NCBI GenBank assembly: GCA_030632925.1
Contig: DAOVTU010000267.1
Location: 1 to 5,347 of the forward strand
Direction of reading: 5' to 3'
DNA from: Candidatus Krumholzibacteriia bacterium
GTDB taxonomy: Bacteria > Krumholzibacteriota > Krumholzibacteriia > LZORAL124-64-63
Length of the DNA: 5,347 nt
Under the pieces are notes generated by a model. That model made no database searches. It was not told where the DNA came from and was given only the letters and a program-made list of their open reading frames with translations. Numbering within the stretch: position 1 is the first letter of the stretch; each line of letters opens with the position of its first letter. Position numbers and translations under genes: made by a program. Positions 1 to 5,347 of this stretch are shown in pieces.

Positions 1-845
1 GCACGGCCCACGATGTGAAGTCCGTCAAACAGCGCATCACCAAGGCCAAACAGGACACGCCGCTGATCGCAAAAATCGAAAAATTCGAGGCCCTCGACAA
101 CATCGACGAGATCATCGCCGAAGCCGACGGCATCATGGTCGCCCGTGGCGATCTGGGAGTGGAAATTCCCCTGGAGACGGTGCCCCGGATGCAGAAAATG
201 CTCATCCACAAAACCAACGAGGCAGCCAAACCGGTCATCACGGCCACGCAGATGTTGCGCTCGATGGTCGAAAATCCGCGCCCGACCCGGGCTGAAGTCA
301 CCGATGTGGCCAACGCCATCTATGACGGCACCGATGCCATCATGCTGTCTGAAGAAACAGCCATGGGCGACTACCCGGTCGAGGCCGTCAGGGTCATGGC
401 CAGTGTCGCGGCCGATACCGAAACCCATTTTGACTATGCCGGTTGGAAATACCGGTTCCCGGAAGATCGCAAACTCAGTTTCAAGCGCGCGGTGGCCCAC
501 AGCGCCGTGGCCATGGCCAAAGACATCGACGCAGCAGCCATCATCACCTGTACCAAAAGTGGCGGCACCACCAAACTGGTGGCGCGCTACCGTCCGCGTC
601 AGGCCCTGCTGACGATGACACCGGTCTGGCAGACAGCCCTGCGCATGGCCCTGACTTTTGGCGCCATCCCGGTGGTGATCGACTTGAGTGACAGTGCGGA
701 AGAGTTGGAACGCCAGGCCATTTCACAGGCATTGCAGGGCGGATTCGTGAAGCCCGGCCAACCGGTGGTGATCACCGCGGGCTTGCCCTTCAACGTCGAA
801 GGCACGACCAACCTGATCAAGGTGGCGACTGCAGAATGGTCGTAA
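1..845 (+). CDS. pyk: Pyruvate kinase, C-terminal part (5' end outside window)
   Basis: Pyruvate kinase transfers phosphate from phosphoenolpyruvate to ADP, the last step of glycolysis, in the cytoplasm. The reading frame is open from base 3 and gives 280 residues. The GTG at 15 is an internal valine codon, not a start, because T-A-H-D upstream continues the family alignment. Visible are the active-site signature PLIAKIEKFEAL with its catalytic lysine at 72-74, metal-ligand Glu at 78-80 and Asp at 150-152 (in MVARGDLGVE), then TATQML, NPRPTRAE, DVANA, DGTDAIMLSEETA. The C domain follows, with TKSGGTTKLVARYRP (a phosphate-binding-type loop), and ends in PVVITAGLPFNVEGTTN as in complete enzymes, so the C-terminus is intact. 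There is no extra PEP-utiliser domain. The N-terminal helix, first barrel half and B domain lie upstream. The gene ends TAEWS-stop and that tail is duplicated just downstream. It converges on the secreted-protein gene, with 34 bases between stop codons. Effector specificity cannot be read from this part. Confidence 0.97.
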   Translation, partial: TAHDVKSVKQRITKAKQDTPLIAKIEKFEALDNIDEIIAEADGIMVARGDLGVEIPLETVPRMQKMLIHKTNEAAKPVITATQMLRSMVENPRPTRAEVTDVANAIYDGTDAIMLSEETAMGDYPVEAVRVMASVAADTETHFDYAGWKYRFPEDRKLSFKRAVAHSAVAMAKDIDAAAIITCTKSGGTTKLVARYRPRQALLTMTPVWQTALRMALTFGAIPVVIDLSDSAEELERQAISQALQGGFVKPGQPVVITAGLPFNVEGTTNLIKVATAEWS

Positions 846-863
846 ACTGCCGAGTGGTCATAA
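828..863 (+). repeat. Exact-tandem 18-bp duplication of the last six pyk codons
   Basis: Two adjoining 18-bp units, 828-845 and 846-863, have no spacer. Both read Thr-Ala-Glu-Trp-Ser-stop in the pyruvate kinase frame. They match at 15 of 18 bases. The three differences (833/851 A to C, 836/854 A to G, 842/860 G to A) are all third positions of Ala, Glu and Ser codons and change no residue. The first stop should end translation, so the second copy is formally 3' untranslated sequence. Either slippage duplicated the tail, or a longer C-terminus was cut short by a new stop at 843-845. Confidence 0.9.
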
Positions 864-879
864 GTAACGCCCACGCCAA

Positions 880-1203
880 CTAGCGCACGACTACAAACCG
901 GCCCTGGAACGGTTCAAACCGCGCGTCGTTGGACTCCACTACAAAGAGATAGATCCCGCTGACAACTTCCTGCCCGTTGCGCGACATCAGATCCCATGAA
1001 ATGGCGCCGCCGCCGTTGAGCCCGTCGTGCTCCAGAGTCTCGACCAGGTCACCACTGGCCGTGAAAATTTTCACCAGATTGTGGGCCGCCGGCAGGTTGT
1101 TGAACATGATGCGCTCGCCGGTCGGGCTTTCCGGTGAAGCTGGCTGCTTCTGGAATTCGGCCAACGACTCGCGCGTGGCCGGATTGGGGTAGGCGTAGAT
1201 GTT
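880..1203 (-). other. C-terminal FlgD-Ig / type IX sorting-like domain (part of the secreted protein)
   Basis: Residues 813-919 begin NIYAYPNPA and continue through NLPAAHNLVKIFTASGDLV, ISWDL, NGQEVVSGIYLFVVE to FVVVR-stop. The order YPNP - VxIFxxxGxxV - WD - GxxVxSGxYxxxV is the hallmark of the small beta-sandwich that ends type IX cargo proteins in Bacteroidota. It also ends many surface proteins in related candidate phyla, where it is often annotated as FlgD Ig-like. In Bacteroidota it directs outer-membrane export and is cleaved. The same role here is an inference. Confidence 0.75.
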
Positions 1204-3639
1204 GACCCCATCGCGGGCCCGCTGTTCGGCTGTCTGGGGGATGGGCGCCGGCATGACGAACTTCTGATTGTTGCCCGGATCGCTCTGCACGCCATAGCCT
1301 GCCAGCTGGTAGGCCTCGCCATCCCATTCCAGCAAATGGTCACTGGCGACCACCGAATAGAACGTCTGGAAACCGTTGGGCACGCCGGTGTCGAGGTAGT
1401 GGTAGTAGGTGCGCGGGCGCTTGGCAACCACTCGATCAGGGGCGGGCGAATGCAAACGCCGCGTCACGTCAAAGAAGGTGTCCAGCACCGTTGGCGCGTA
1501 TTCCCAGGGCACCAAAGTCTCCATGCCGGGGATGACCGCGCCACGCGAATCGCGCAGTGGCGGGCGGGTCAGGAAACGGTTCTCCACGTCGGCGTCCACG
1601 AATTCCTGCATGACTTCGGCCAACCCCTCGTACTGGGGGTCGGTCAAGGCAACCGGCACATAGCGGGCCACCTCCAGGCCGGTATTGCGTCCCAGGCTGC
1701 GCTCTTGATCCGAGTCGGCAATCCCCGGGGGTATGCTGTTGACCAGATCAAACTCCTGGACCATGGACCACAAGCGGGCCTCGGGCCCGATGTCGTTTGA
1801 AGTGCCGTCGGGCCGGATCCAGTTGGCCACCCGCCAGATGCGGTAGGACTCGAAGTCTCTCTGGCCATTGTCCGGGTCTATGTCGAATTCGCTGATATCA
1901 TCCCAAAACAACTCCACCGAATTGTCGCCGGCCTCGAGGCGCACATTGGGTGGTACCGGCGGGTTTTCACCCGGGAAAACCCAGGGAATATTCGTTTCGC
2001 GGCCAAAAGTTCCAGTCCGGTAACGGCTACCCTGGGAGACCCAATAGAGACCGTTCTCGACGGTGCATTTCCGTCCCATGATCCGAAAGCACTCTTCGCA
2101 GTTGTCGGCGTTGACATAAATGCAGCGCCGGCCGTCGAAGGTGGTGAACATGGCGTCCTTGTTGATAATCTCGGCACCAAAAACGGGGTCGGAACCGGTG
2201 CACTCTTCATCCATGAACCCGATCCGGAAGTCGAACAGACGCTCCGAGCCGTCTTCGTAGGTGGGATAGTCGCCGATGCAAACCAGCCGCTCGTTCCCAC
2301 CCTGTCCCGTGGTCCAGTTGTTGTCGAAGTCGACATAGATGCCGCGGTGGATCATGGAGGCCCGCAACGCATTCTGCAGCATGTCGGCCATGCCATTGCC
2401 TATGACCATGGCCACCTGGTAGGAAAGTTTGCGACCGGGGGGCAAATTGCGAAAGGGGCCGCTGGCCATCATGTATTTCAAATCACCGGACTGGTCTACG
2501 CGCCGGTCGCGGTCGATCTGGGTCTTGGTCATCAGGCCATAGCGTTCGGCATCGGACAGGGGCTCGCCATTTTGGATCGTCAGGGCGTTGGTTGCGAAAA
2601 TCTGGAAACTGTTCACGCCCACCAGGTTCGGTGCGTAGTACTTCACCGCGTCGGTGTCGTGGCCCAACAACATGGTGCCGAAAATGCCCGGCAGGGGATC
2701 GACTTCCGCCGCGTCCTTCATCCAGCCGATTTCCATGCGGTGGAACAGGCCGTCGGGGCCGCGCACCGAACCACTGTAGAACCCGGCCAGATCATCGGGG
2801 GCCGAACCGCCATCGCCGCGTCTCTGGATGTCGCAATCGACGTACATGCCCAGGTACAGGTCCTTGACCTGTTCGAAGCCGGTATTGATGATCTCGTAGT
2901 CAAACAGGACAATGTCTTCAAAGTCGTCCTGGAAGAAGGTCGCGGCGCGCTGGACGACAGCCAGGCCCAGGGGCCTGTGGTCCGGATACAGCTCACGCAC
3001 CAGGCCCGTATTGTCGTACATCGTAGCGGTCATCATCTGCGAAGCGATTTGGCCAAAATCTTCGTCGATCTGGCCGTCGCCATCGTCGTCAAAGCCGTTG
3101 AGAAAATCCTCGTCGATGCGTCCGTCATTGTCGTCGTCGGCACGGTGGTCGGGCATGCGGTAGCCGGTGATGTGGTCATTCAGGTTGGGCCGCACGACCA
3201 CGCCTTCGCGGGATTCATAAATGGTGTCGGTGATCCTGTCGCCCGGACGCAGTTCCCGTTCGGGTTGCCCTGTGGTTACCGACAGTTGGCCATTGATGAT
3301 GCCACCTATCCACAGGCCGGCGCCCCACAGGTATTCCTTGCCCGAGCCGCCGGGCCACTGGCCACTGGGCGCGCTGCTGTAGGGAAAGGTCTGGGTATAC
3401 TGGGAGCCGATCAGGCCATGGTTGGTGATGTTGATGTGCAACTCGCCCATGTCCAAAACATAGGAACCGTCGAGCACATGAATACCATCGGGCCGGATGG
3501 ATTCTTCGTGGCGCAACTCTTCCCGCGGCTCAGCCTGGGTCGTGGTTGGCAACAGGGCACACAGCAACACCAGCACCAGAGCGGTCCTGAAATCACACAA
3601 CAATCGGTGGCCCGAGAGAGATCGGGAGCGAACGGTCAT
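880..3639 (-). CDS. Secreted multidomain protein with FN3-like and FlgD-Ig/T9SS-like C-terminal domain
   Basis: An exported 919-residue protein of unknown specific function; no catalytic motif is recognised. Start: ATG at 3639 directly precedes a signal peptide (basic Arg/His-rich residues 1-18, hydrophobic LVLVLLCALL core, TQA cut site near 36). The frame is open back to 3894, but that extension lacks a signal and overlaps the upstream gene. AGG lies close before the ATG as a weak ribosome site. Mature order: residues 37-165, possibly beta-rich (GSQY, WIGG); two DxDxDG repeats at 168-195; a region with FEDIVLFDYEIINTG and LYLGMYVDCD (about 216-440), resembling conserved regions of large uncharacterised secreted proteins in FCB-type candidate phyla; a six-cysteine segment at 454-525; an FN3-like fold starting near 561 (PPNVRLEAGDNSVELFWDD, FESYRIWR) and resuming near 745-768 (FYSVVASDH) after a long insert; and a C-terminal domain at 813-919 with YPNPA (817-821), VKIFTASGDLV, WDL and SGIYLFVVES. 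That last domain belongs to the FlgD-Ig / type IX sorting-like class, which suggests surface delivery, adhesion or matrix binding. Whether a type IX system exists here cannot be seen. The role is inferred from architecture only. Confidence 0.88.
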   Translation of the reverse strand: MTVRSRSLSGHRLLCDFRTALVLVLLCALLPTTTQAEPREELRHEESIRPDGIHVLDGSYVLDMGELHINITNHGLIGSQYTQTFPYSSAPSGQWPGGSGKEYLWGAGLWIGGIINGQLSVTTGQPERELRPGDRITDTIYESREGVVVRPNLNDHITGYRMPDHRADDDNDGRIDEDFLNGFDDDGDGQIDEDFGQIASQMMTATMYDNTGLVRELYPDHRPLGLAVVQRAATFFQDDFEDIVLFDYEIINTGFEQVKDLYLGMYVDCDIQRRGDGGSAPDDLAGFYSGSVRGPDGLFHRMEIGWMKDAAEVDPLPGIFGTMLLGHDTDAVKYYAPNLVGVNSFQIFATNALTIQNGEPLSDAERYGLMTKTQIDRDRRVDQSGDLKYMMASGPFRNLPPGRKLSYQVAMVIGNGMADMLQNALRASMIHRGIYVDFDNNWTTGQGGNERLVCIGDYPTYEDGSERLFDFRIGFMDEECTGSDPVFGAEIINKDAMFTTFDGRRCIYVNADNCEECFRIMGRKCTVENGLYWVSQGSRYRTGTFGRETNIPWVFPGENPPVPPNVRLEAGDNSVELFWDDISEFDIDPDNGQRDFESYRIWRVANWIRPDGTSNDIGPEARLWSMVQEFDLVNSIPPGIADSDQERSLGRNTGLEVARYVPVALTDPQYEGLAEVMQEFVDADVENRFLTRPPLRDSRGAVIPGMETLVPWEYAPTVLDTFFDVTRRLHSPAPDRVVAKRPRTYYHYLDTGVPNGFQTFYSVVASDHLLEWDGEAYQLAGYGVQSDPGNNQKFVMPAPIPQTAEQRARDGVNIYAYPNPATRESLAEFQKQPASPESPTGERIMFNNLPAAHNLVKIFTASGDLVETLEHDGLNGGGAISWDLMSRNGQEVVSGIYLFVVESNDARFEPFQGRFVVVR
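3055..3138 (-). repeat. Two tandem DxDxDG acidic repeats in the secreted protein
   Basis: Residues 168-179 (DDDNDGRIDEDF) and 184-195 (DDDGDGQIDEDF) are two copies with a 16-residue period, joined by LNGF. Each has Asp at positions 1, 3, 5, Gly at 6, Ile at 8 and Asp at 9 and 11. This is the spacing of calcium-binding loops of the thrombospondin type 3 / dockerin / EF-hand kind, although position 12 is Phe instead of an acidic ligand. Calcium binding is therefore likely but not certain, and is probably structural in an extracellular protein. Confidence 0.75.
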
Positions 3640-3808
3640 GGTACCTGAATTTCGGCCCTTTAAAAGCGAGAGAGGGCGGGCCTGTCGCGACGAGTCCGGT
3701 GAGCGCCGAACACGGCGGGACGCTGCAAATGTCGAGGGAGCAGAATCCGATTTGAAAATAGGAGTTCGGGGTGATGAGGGCAAGAGGCCCGCCACCAACC
3801 ACATGGAG
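3640..3808. other. Intergenic spacer and leader upstream of the secreted-protein gene
   Basis: These 169 bases separate the stop of the transporter gene from the ATG of the secreted-protein gene, both on the minus strand. They hold the weak promoter candidate described separately and a small inverted repeat, CGCCG-AACA-CGGCG at 3704-3717, which could form a 5-bp hairpin in the leader. The frame of the downstream gene stays open through the spacer, but its translation there is low-complexity and basic and lacks a signal peptide, which argues against coding. No clear terminator of the upstream gene was found. Confidence 0.5.
3755..3783 (-). promoter_or_regulatory. Possible sigma70-type promoter for the secreted-protein gene
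   Basis: On the minus strand TTGCCC (3778-3783) and TATTTT (3755-3760) are separated by exactly 17 bases, each matching 4 of 6 bases of the sigma70 consensus. Transcription would start near 3748 and give a leader of roughly 110 bases before the ATG at 3639. The site lies between the stop of the upstream membrane-protein gene and this gene, where an independent promoter would be expected. The match is modest, and FCB-group bacteria often use different promoter elements, so this is only a candidate. Confidence 0.25.
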
Positions 3809-4912
3809 TTACCCGTCCTCTTCTTCCTCATCGTCCGGCCCCGGGAGCTCGGGTTGCCGCGCTGGGGGCAAGACATCCTGAAAAACAACCCCATATATCT
3901 CCCATATCGTCACGAATAGCGCGGCGATGATGGGCCCGATGATCAACCCAAGGGCGCCAAACATCAAAATGCCGCCCATAGTGGCCAGCAGGATCAGCAA
4001 ATCCGGCAATTCGGTGTCTTTGCCCACCATCCGGGGCCGCAGGAAATTGTCCACACTGCCCACGACCAGGCCGCAGAAAACCGCCAGGAAAATGCCCTTG
4101 GCCAGATGCCCCCCGGCAATCAGAATCACCGCCGCCGGCACCCACACCAGCGCCGTTCCGATGCCCGGAATGATCGACAACACCACCATAATGGCCGCCC
4201 AAAAAACGGCGCTCGGCACGCCCACGAGGGCAAAAGCGATGCCGGCCAGACTGCCCTGCAGGGCTCCGATGGCTGCGGTGCCCTTGAGGGTGGCCCGGGT
4301 CACGGAGCTGAATTTTTCCAGCAATCGGCGCTCTTCGTGGTCCTCGAGGGGCAAATAGTAGAGCATCAGATCGACCAGTTTGTGCCCGTCGATGAGGAAG
4401 AAGTACATGCTGTACAACATGATCATGAGCATGAAGAGGAACTGCACTGTGCCGGTCGTGGCGGCCGAAAGGCTGTTGATCAGGAACCTCGAAAACACGC
4501 CCACCATTTCGCCGGCCTTGGTCAGGATGTCGTCCTGGTAGGGGGCTACCCGGTCGTAGAAGGGCTGGTTTTGCAGCCAGACCATGACCTCGTCCGGATG
4601 GGCGAGTTTGTCCTGCACCCAGGGCGTGACCGAGTTGCCGACCTTGATGGCTTCACCGGTGACGATGCCCAGCAACAAGCCCAAGGGCAGGATGATCACC
4701 AGTACGATCAGCAGCAGGGTGCAGATCGAGGCGGCGGGCGCCCGTTGGCCGAAGCGCCCCAGCAGCCGCTGGTAAAGGGGTTGGGCCAAAGAGGAAAAAA
4801 TGCCCGCCAGCAGCACGGCCATCAGGAAGGCTTTGATCATCGAAAAGAAAACCACCGTGATGATGGCCAACAGCAAGAGCAGGACACTTTTGCTGGCAAG
4901 GGAGCTGTTCAT
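3809..4912 (-). CDS. AI-2E / PerM-family membrane transporter
   Basis: A 367-residue polytopic inner-membrane protein of the AI-2E transporter family (PF01594; E. coli relatives TqsA, YdiK, PerM). Characterised members export the autoinducer AI-2 or act as sodium/proton antiporters; the substrate here is unknown. Membrane segments appear near residues 8-42 (two), 62-86, 153-175, 212-231, 234-268 (two), 272-289 and 304-338 (two). A long soluble part at about 88-150, between the third and fourth segments, is usual for the family. Family hallmarks are FWAAIMVVLSIIPGIGTALVW (about 237-257, with PGIG), DNFLRPRMVGK (288-298) and the glycine-rich last segments (GGILMFGALGLIIGP). The acidic tail DDEEEEDG (360-367) is probably cytoplasmic. 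ATG at 4912 was chosen; a GTG at 4921 would add three residues (M-L-P), and neither has a clear Shine-Dalgarno, though GAAAG lies 8 bases before the ATG. The gene is divergent from the cyclophilin gene and lies 169 bases upstream of the secreted-protein gene on the same strand. Length is normal for the family. Confidence 0.93.
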   Translation of the reverse strand: MNSSLASKSVLLLLLAIITVVFFSMIKAFLMAVLLAGIFSSLAQPLYQRLLGRFGQRAPAASICTLLLIVLVIILPLGLLLGIVTGEAIKVGNSVTPWVQDKLAHPDEVMVWLQNQPFYDRVAPYQDDILTKAGEMVGVFSRFLINSLSAATTGTVQFLFMLMIMLYSMYFFLIDGHKLVDLMLYYLPLEDHEERRLLEKFSSVTRATLKGTAAIGALQGSLAGIAFALVGVPSAVFWAAIMVVLSIIPGIGTALVWVPAAVILIAGGHLAKGIFLAVFCGLVVGSVDNFLRPRMVGKDTELPDLLILLATMGGILMFGALGLIIGPIIAALFVTIWEIYGVVFQDVLPPARQPELPGPDDEEEEDG

Positions 4913-5056
4913 GGGCAGCACTTTCGCTGGAAATATTCACCAAAATGGGTTCCGGAGCCTGCTGCCATGTTAAATGACTGGTCACCGCGCCGTCTCCTGC
5001 TATTTTGTGGGGCGAGAAACCGCAGTCAACATTCCCCAGAATAAAGGAGATCCGCC
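4913..5056. other. Divergent intergenic region between the transporter and cyclophilin genes
   Basis: This 144-base stretch must carry the promoters of both divergent genes. Apart from the Shine-Dalgarno at its right end I see no convincing paired -10/-35 set on either strand and no clear operator palindrome. The least GC-rich spots, where an opening site might be, are around 4930-4945, 4968-4976 and 5001-5008. No small gene is evident. Confidence 0.5.
5044..5049 (+). promoter_or_regulatory. Strong Shine-Dalgarno fixing the GTG start of the cyclophilin gene
   Basis: AAGGAG lies 7 bases before the GTG at 5057, inside AAAGGAGA (5043-5050), a near-perfect complement of the 16S rRNA 3' end. No other start codon lies at suitable spacing in an open frame, so this decides the GTG start. 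It is much stronger than the sites before the two minus-strand genes. Confidence 0.88.
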
Positions 5057-5347
5057 GTGGCCGATCTGAAAGCTGTATTTGAGACCGACAAGGGCACCAT
5101 CAACGTGACCCTGTTCGCCGACCAGGCCCCCATGACGGTGGCCAACTTCGTGAACCTGGCCCAACGCGGCTATTACGATGGCCTCAACTTCCACCGCGTC
5201 ATCAGCGACTTCATGATCCAGGGCGGCTGCCCCCAGGGCACCGTCACCGGTGGTCCCGGCTACCAGTTCGGCGCCATGTGCCGCGCCGAGTTCCAACACG
5301 ACACCCCCCCCATGCTGTTGATGGCCAACGCCGGCCCCGGCACCAAC
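5057..5347 (+). CDS. Cyclophilin-type peptidyl-prolyl cis-trans isomerase (3' end outside window)
   Basis: Cyclophilins catalyse cis-trans isomerisation of Xaa-Pro bonds and help protein folding. Only the first 97 residues are present; the frame is still open at the last base. A GTG start follows an excellent Shine-Dalgarno. The sequence shows the family order: FETDKGTINVTLF (8-20), APMTVANFVNLA (24-35), YYDGLNFHRVI (39-49), DFMIQGG (51-57), TGGPGYQF (64-71) and MANAGPGTN (89-97). In human CypA numbering this keeps catalytic Arg55 (R47 here) and substrate-pocket Phe60, Met61 and Gln63 (F52, M53, Q55), so the enzyme should be active. There is no signal peptide, so it is cytoplasmic, like E. 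coli PpiB. Family members of this kind are about 150-175 residues, so roughly 60-75 are missing. One local oddity: the usual HDxPGxLSMANAG reads HDTPPMLLMANAG. Cys58 and Cys75 are present. It is divergent from the transporter gene, and the next gene is unknown. Confidence 0.95.
   Translation, partial: MADLKAVFETDKGTINVTLFADQAPMTVANFVNLAQRGYYDGLNFHRVISDFMIQGGCPQGTVTGGPGYQFGAMCRAEFQHDTPPMLLMANAGPGTN

Noticed and set aside
15..17. GTG as the start of pyruvate kinase
   Set aside because: The frame is open to the window edge and the upstream residues THD-V match the family. Pyruvate kinase needs about 190-200 more N-terminal residues, so this is an internal valine.
3550..3570. Lipoprotein signal in the secreted protein (cysteine near the end of the hydrophobic stretch)
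   Set aside because: VLLC at residues 24-27 does not fit the lipobox, and the hydrophobic stretch continues after it to a normal TQA cleavage site.
2347..3648. Plus-strand 433-codon open frame inside the secreted-protein gene
   Set aside because: It is antisense to a protein with a clear signal peptide and recognisable domains. Its translation is rich in H, V, G, Q without domain motifs, as expected for the mirror frame of a GC-rich gene.
3778..3790. GGGC-CTCTT-GCCC hairpin (minus strand) as terminator of the transporter gene
   Set aside because: The stem is only 4 bp and no T tract follows. It also overlaps the promoter candidate, so it cannot be supported as a terminator.
3640..3894. 85-residue N-terminal extension of the secreted protein (start at 3894)
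   Set aside because: It would overlap the transporter gene by 86 bases and bury the signal peptide. ATG at 3639 gives a normal signal sequence.
4106..5044. Plus-strand 312-codon open frame opposite the transporter gene
   Set aside because: Its His/Gln/Asp-rich translation is the antisense of hydrophobic membrane segments. The minus strand clearly encodes an AI-2E family protein, and the frame runs through the intergenic region without a ribosome site.
5000..5299. Minus-strand 99-codon open frame opposite the cyclophilin gene
   Set aside because: The plus strand has an ideal Shine-Dalgarno and unmistakable cyclophilin motifs; this is its antisense shadow.

Overview
The window (about 60% GC by eye) is a gene-dense bacterial chromosomal segment with four protein genes, two of them cut by the window edges. 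I see no RNA gene, insertion sequence, CRISPR array or sign of recent transfer. The best lineage clue is the large secreted protein in the middle. It has a signal peptide, acidic DxDxDG repeats, a fibronectin III-like part and a C-terminal YPNPA...SGIY domain of the FlgD-Ig / type IX-sorting-like kind. This design is typical of the FCB superphylum and neighbouring candidate phyla (Krumholzibacteriota, Eisenbacteria, Latescibacterota, KSB1 and similar). That placement is an inference from architecture; no taxonomic marker is present.

Layout: (1) 1-845, + strand: the 3' part of pyruvate kinase (end of the catalytic barrel plus the whole C domain). Its last six codons, including the stop, are followed immediately by a second in-frame copy that differs only at three synonymous third positions. 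(2) 880-3639, - strand: a 919-residue secreted multidomain protein, convergent with pyruvate kinase. (3) 3640-3808: a 169-base gap holding its leader and a weak promoter candidate. (4) 3809-4912, - strand: an AI-2E/PerM-family membrane protein. (5) 4913-5056: a divergent intergenic region ending in a strong Shine-Dalgarno. (6) 5057-5347, + strand: the first 97 codons of a cyclophilin-type peptidyl-prolyl isomerase that starts with GTG and runs off the window.

The genes do not form an obvious pathway. Pyruvate kinase is central glycolysis and the cyclophilin is a folding helper. The two minus-strand genes encode a membrane protein and an exported protein and may or may not share a transcript. 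I found no convincing new defence, mobile or biosynthetic system. The points most worth a second look are the duplicated pyruvate kinase tail and the six-cysteine segment of the secreted protein.
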